This document shows, in pieces, positions 62,339 to 64,000 of a stretch of DNA of 64,000 nt. The position numbers were made by a program, and so were the translations under genes. The notes under the pieces were generated by a model that saw only the letters and a program-made list of their open reading frames with translations, searched no databases and was not told the DNA's origin. The stretch's first letter is position 1; the number at the start of each line of letters is the position of its first letter. This stretch comes from Cetobacterium somerae ATCC BAA-474 (GTDB lineage Bacteria; Fusobacteriota; Fusobacteriia; Fusobacteriales; Fusobacteriaceae), in NCBI RefSeq assembly GCF_000479045.1, contig NZ_KI518203.1:1-64000 (forward strand), written 5' to 3'.

Positions 62339-62964
62339 ACCTTTCTTATAATTGTTACATTCATTTCATATTTTTTATTATACTTTTTATAATCACATAC
62401 TAAAAACCTTGTAATAACTTCATTTTTATAAGAAAGTCTCTCTCCAATAATTATTTCAGCATTTAAAATATTATTTTTAACAAGTGTTTTACTTATTTCA
62501 ATTGGATTATTTTTTTCATCAGTTAGAAGTACTACTCCGCTTTTACTATTTTTAAATATTTCTACATAATCATTTTCTCTTCCATGAACACTACAAAGTT
62601 GATAATGTTCCCAAGTCATCTCTATCCTAGAAAATAGATATTGAAAAGAAGATATCCCTGGAATGACATTAAATTTTTGTTCAGGAAAACTCTTTTTTAA
62701 ATATGTAAGCAAACTATAATAACCTGTATCTCCTGAAACAATAAATACTATATTTTTATCTAAATTTCTTAAAACAAACTCTTTCATTTCATCTAATTTT
62801 TTCATAATATAGATATATTGATTATTTAAAAGAGAGTCAATCTCTTCTAACTGTCTCTCTCCACCTATAACAATTTCAGAATTTTTTATTTTATCTATTC
62901 CTGCCTTTGTCATATAATCTAGATTTCCTGGTCCAAGTCCCACCACCGATATCTCTTTACTCAC
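62335..62964 (-). CDS. cbiE: Cobalt-precorrin-7 C5-methyltransferase
   Basis: 209 residues: VVGLGPGNLDYMTKAG, IVIGGERQLEEIDSL, FIVSGDTGYYSLLTYLK, GISSFQYLFSRI and SVHGRENDY. Partner of CbiT in the two methylations and decarboxylation at precorrin-6/7. It overlaps cbiD by eight bases and cbiT by four. Confidence 0.94.
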   Translation of the reverse strand: MSKEISVVGLGPGNLDYMTKAGIDKIKNSEIVIGGERQLEEIDSLLNNQYIYIMKKLDEMKEFVLRNLDKNIVFIVSGDTGYYSLLTYLKKSFPEQKFNVIPGISSFQYLFSRIEMTWEHYQLCSVHGRENDYVEIFKNSKSGVVLLTDEKNNPIEISKTLVKNNILNAEIIIGERLSYKNEVITRFLVCDYKKYNKKYEMNVTIIRKV

Positions 62965-64000
62965 TTTTTAACTCCTCTATCATCTCATAAAATCCATCAC
63001 TATATCCTAATATATCTCCACTATAATTAAAAAGAATTGATTGAAATTCTATGTTATCTCTTGAAAATTCAGCTGATCTTTTAGCTACTTTATTAGCAAT
63101 TAAATTAAATAAACTTTCTTTTTTTAATATATATTCTGTAGCTTCTTCAGCTGTATTTGCTTCTAAAACCTTCAAAATATTTTCCCTAGGTTCATCTATT
63201 AAAATAGCATTTGCTGCAATTATTTCCAAACGAGCATCAGCAACTCTGCTATGAGTGTTAAAAATTCCACCTGCCACTTTTATAGCTTTTCCTATATGTC
63301 CAATTAATACTATTTTTTTAAATCCTAATTTTACTGCACTATCAATCATAAATCCAATATAATTACTTGTTACAACCATCTGCTCAATATCTATATTATT
63401 ATCTATACAAAACTGTTTCCCATGATTCCCAAAAGCAAATACTACCCATTCTCTAGTACTATTCTCTTTTAAAACTTTTAATTCAGCAAACATAGATTTA
63501 GTAAGTGCATCCTCACTCATAGGTTTAACTATTCCAGTAGACCCCAAAATAGATATCCCTCCTAGTATTCCCAACTTCCCATTAAAAGTTTTCAAAGCTT
63601 TCTCTCTTCCCTTTGGAACATATATAGTTACTATCACTTTTAATCCATACTCTTCCAGAAGTGGATTTAAAGTTTTTACTATCATCTCTTGTGGTCCTGG
63701 GTTTATAGCTGATTTTCCAGGTGTTACTTTAAGTCCTTTTTTTGTTACTAATCCTACACCTCTTCCACCTACTATCAGCATATTATCAAATTTATGAGCT
63801 TTCTCTATTTTTGGTAACTCTTCAACAATTTTTACTTTAGCACAAATCTCTATTCCGTTTGTAACATCAGGATCATCTCCTGCATCTTTTAAAACAACAC
63901 CTCTAGCCCAATTGATTCCTCTTTTTTTTGAATGTATTGGTATATCTAAAGTTACTCCATTTAATGTGGTTATCTCAACTTTTTCTCCCAAATCTTTTTC
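62957..64000 (-). CDS. cbiD: Cobalt-precorrin-5B C1-methyltransferase (partial, 5' end outside window)
   Basis: C1 methylation in the anaerobic pathway. The visible part has VTLDIPI, VLKDAGDDPDVTNGIEI, GGRGVGLVTKKGLKVTPGKSA, INPGPQEMI and HIGKAIKVAGGIFNTHS. The reading frame stays open to base 64000, and the usual N-terminus (GYTTGTCAAAA-type, about 30 residues) is missing, so the gene starts beyond the window. A TTG at 63991 is in frame but is not the true start. Confidence 0.93.
   Translation of the reverse strand, partial: EKDLGEKVEITTLNGVTLDIPIHSKKRGINWARGVVLKDAGDDPDVTNGIEICAKVKIVEELPKIEKAHKFDNMLIVGGRGVGLVTKKGLKVTPGKSAINPGPQEMIVKTLNPLLEEYGLKVIVTIYVPKGREKALKTFNGKLGILGGISILGSTGIVKPMSEDALTKSMFAELKVLKENSTREWVVFAFGNHGKQFCIDNNIDIEQMVVTSNYIGFMIDSAVKLGFKKIVLIGHIGKAIKVAGGIFNTHSRVADARLEIIAANAILIDEPRENILKVLEANTAEEATEYILKKESLFNLIANKVAKRSAEFSRDNIEFQSILFNYSGDILGYSDGFYEMIEELKSE

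Noticed and set aside
1..64000. Mobile elements, phage, CRISPR or toxin-antitoxin systems
   Set aside because: No transposase, integrase, regularly spaced repeat array or paired small toxin genes were seen; the GH108 gene alone is not evidence of a prophage.

Overview
The window is a compact, very AT-rich bacterial chromosome segment with a didermic gene set (outer-membrane maltoporin, lipoproteins, LPS-type sugar transferases) and anaerobic metabolism (class III ribonucleotide reductase, oxygen-independent radical SAM enzymes, early-cobalt cobalamin genes). Low GC, strong GGAGG ribosome sites, TTG starts, a LamB/MalEFG system run by a TrmB-type regulator, MglABC and a near-complete cbi operon fit a fusobacterium; Cetobacterium-like is my best guess, from gene content only. 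There are no insertion sequences, prophage, CRISPR array or rRNA. One tRNA gene (Arg, CCT) is present.

Layout. 0.2-2.9 kb: nrdD-nrdG. 3-6.6 kb (minus): mglB-mglA-mglC galactose uptake. 6.7-8.6 kb: tRNA-Arg, a homocysteine methyltransferase-type gene and a divergent DprA. 8.7-10.3 kb: a structured leader RNA with a terminator ahead of a YjiH-family membrane protein. 10.3-16.2 kb: MATE exporter, Bax-like glucosaminidase, a GNAT-CDF fusion, a DAACS symporter and a channel-like membrane protein. 16.2-18.3 kb: HemW-like radical SAM protein and an RpiR regulator. 18.4-23.8 kb: moeA and a mobA-mobB fusion converge on a cytoplasmic nitrate-reductase-type molybdoenzyme with a TDT channel. 23.9-27.1 kb: L,D-transpeptidase, and a ParB-like/phosphoesterase pair.

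27.2-37.6 kb is a maltodextrin locus: malE-malF-malG-trmB-lipoprotein-glgP on the minus strand, divergent from lamB-malQ. The same inverted repeat (TGTTGTA-N7-TACAACA) lies just downstream of the proposed promoter on each side. 37.6-44.9 kb: small methyltransferase, FetAB-like exporter, amino-acid antiporter, thiD-thiM under a TPP riboswitch, a GH108-type muramidase, and an amidohydrolase lipoprotein under a guanine-type purine riboswitch. 45.1-46.8 kb: glyA and yjdM.

46.8-55.4 kb looks like an envelope sugar-modification island: GT2, LAB_N protein, UDP-sugar 4-epimerase, UDP-glucose dehydrogenase and a GT39 transferase, divergent from a two-component system and a second GT39 transferase. Both divergent promoters have the identical layout TTTAC-N6-TTTAC-N10-TATAAT, which predicts that the response regulator controls both sides. 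55.4-57.4 kb: methyltransferase, TudS/DUF1722 protein and a small secreted protein. 57.5-64 kb: cbiD-E-T-L-F-G-H-J and a zinc-ribbon gene; cbiD runs off the window edge.
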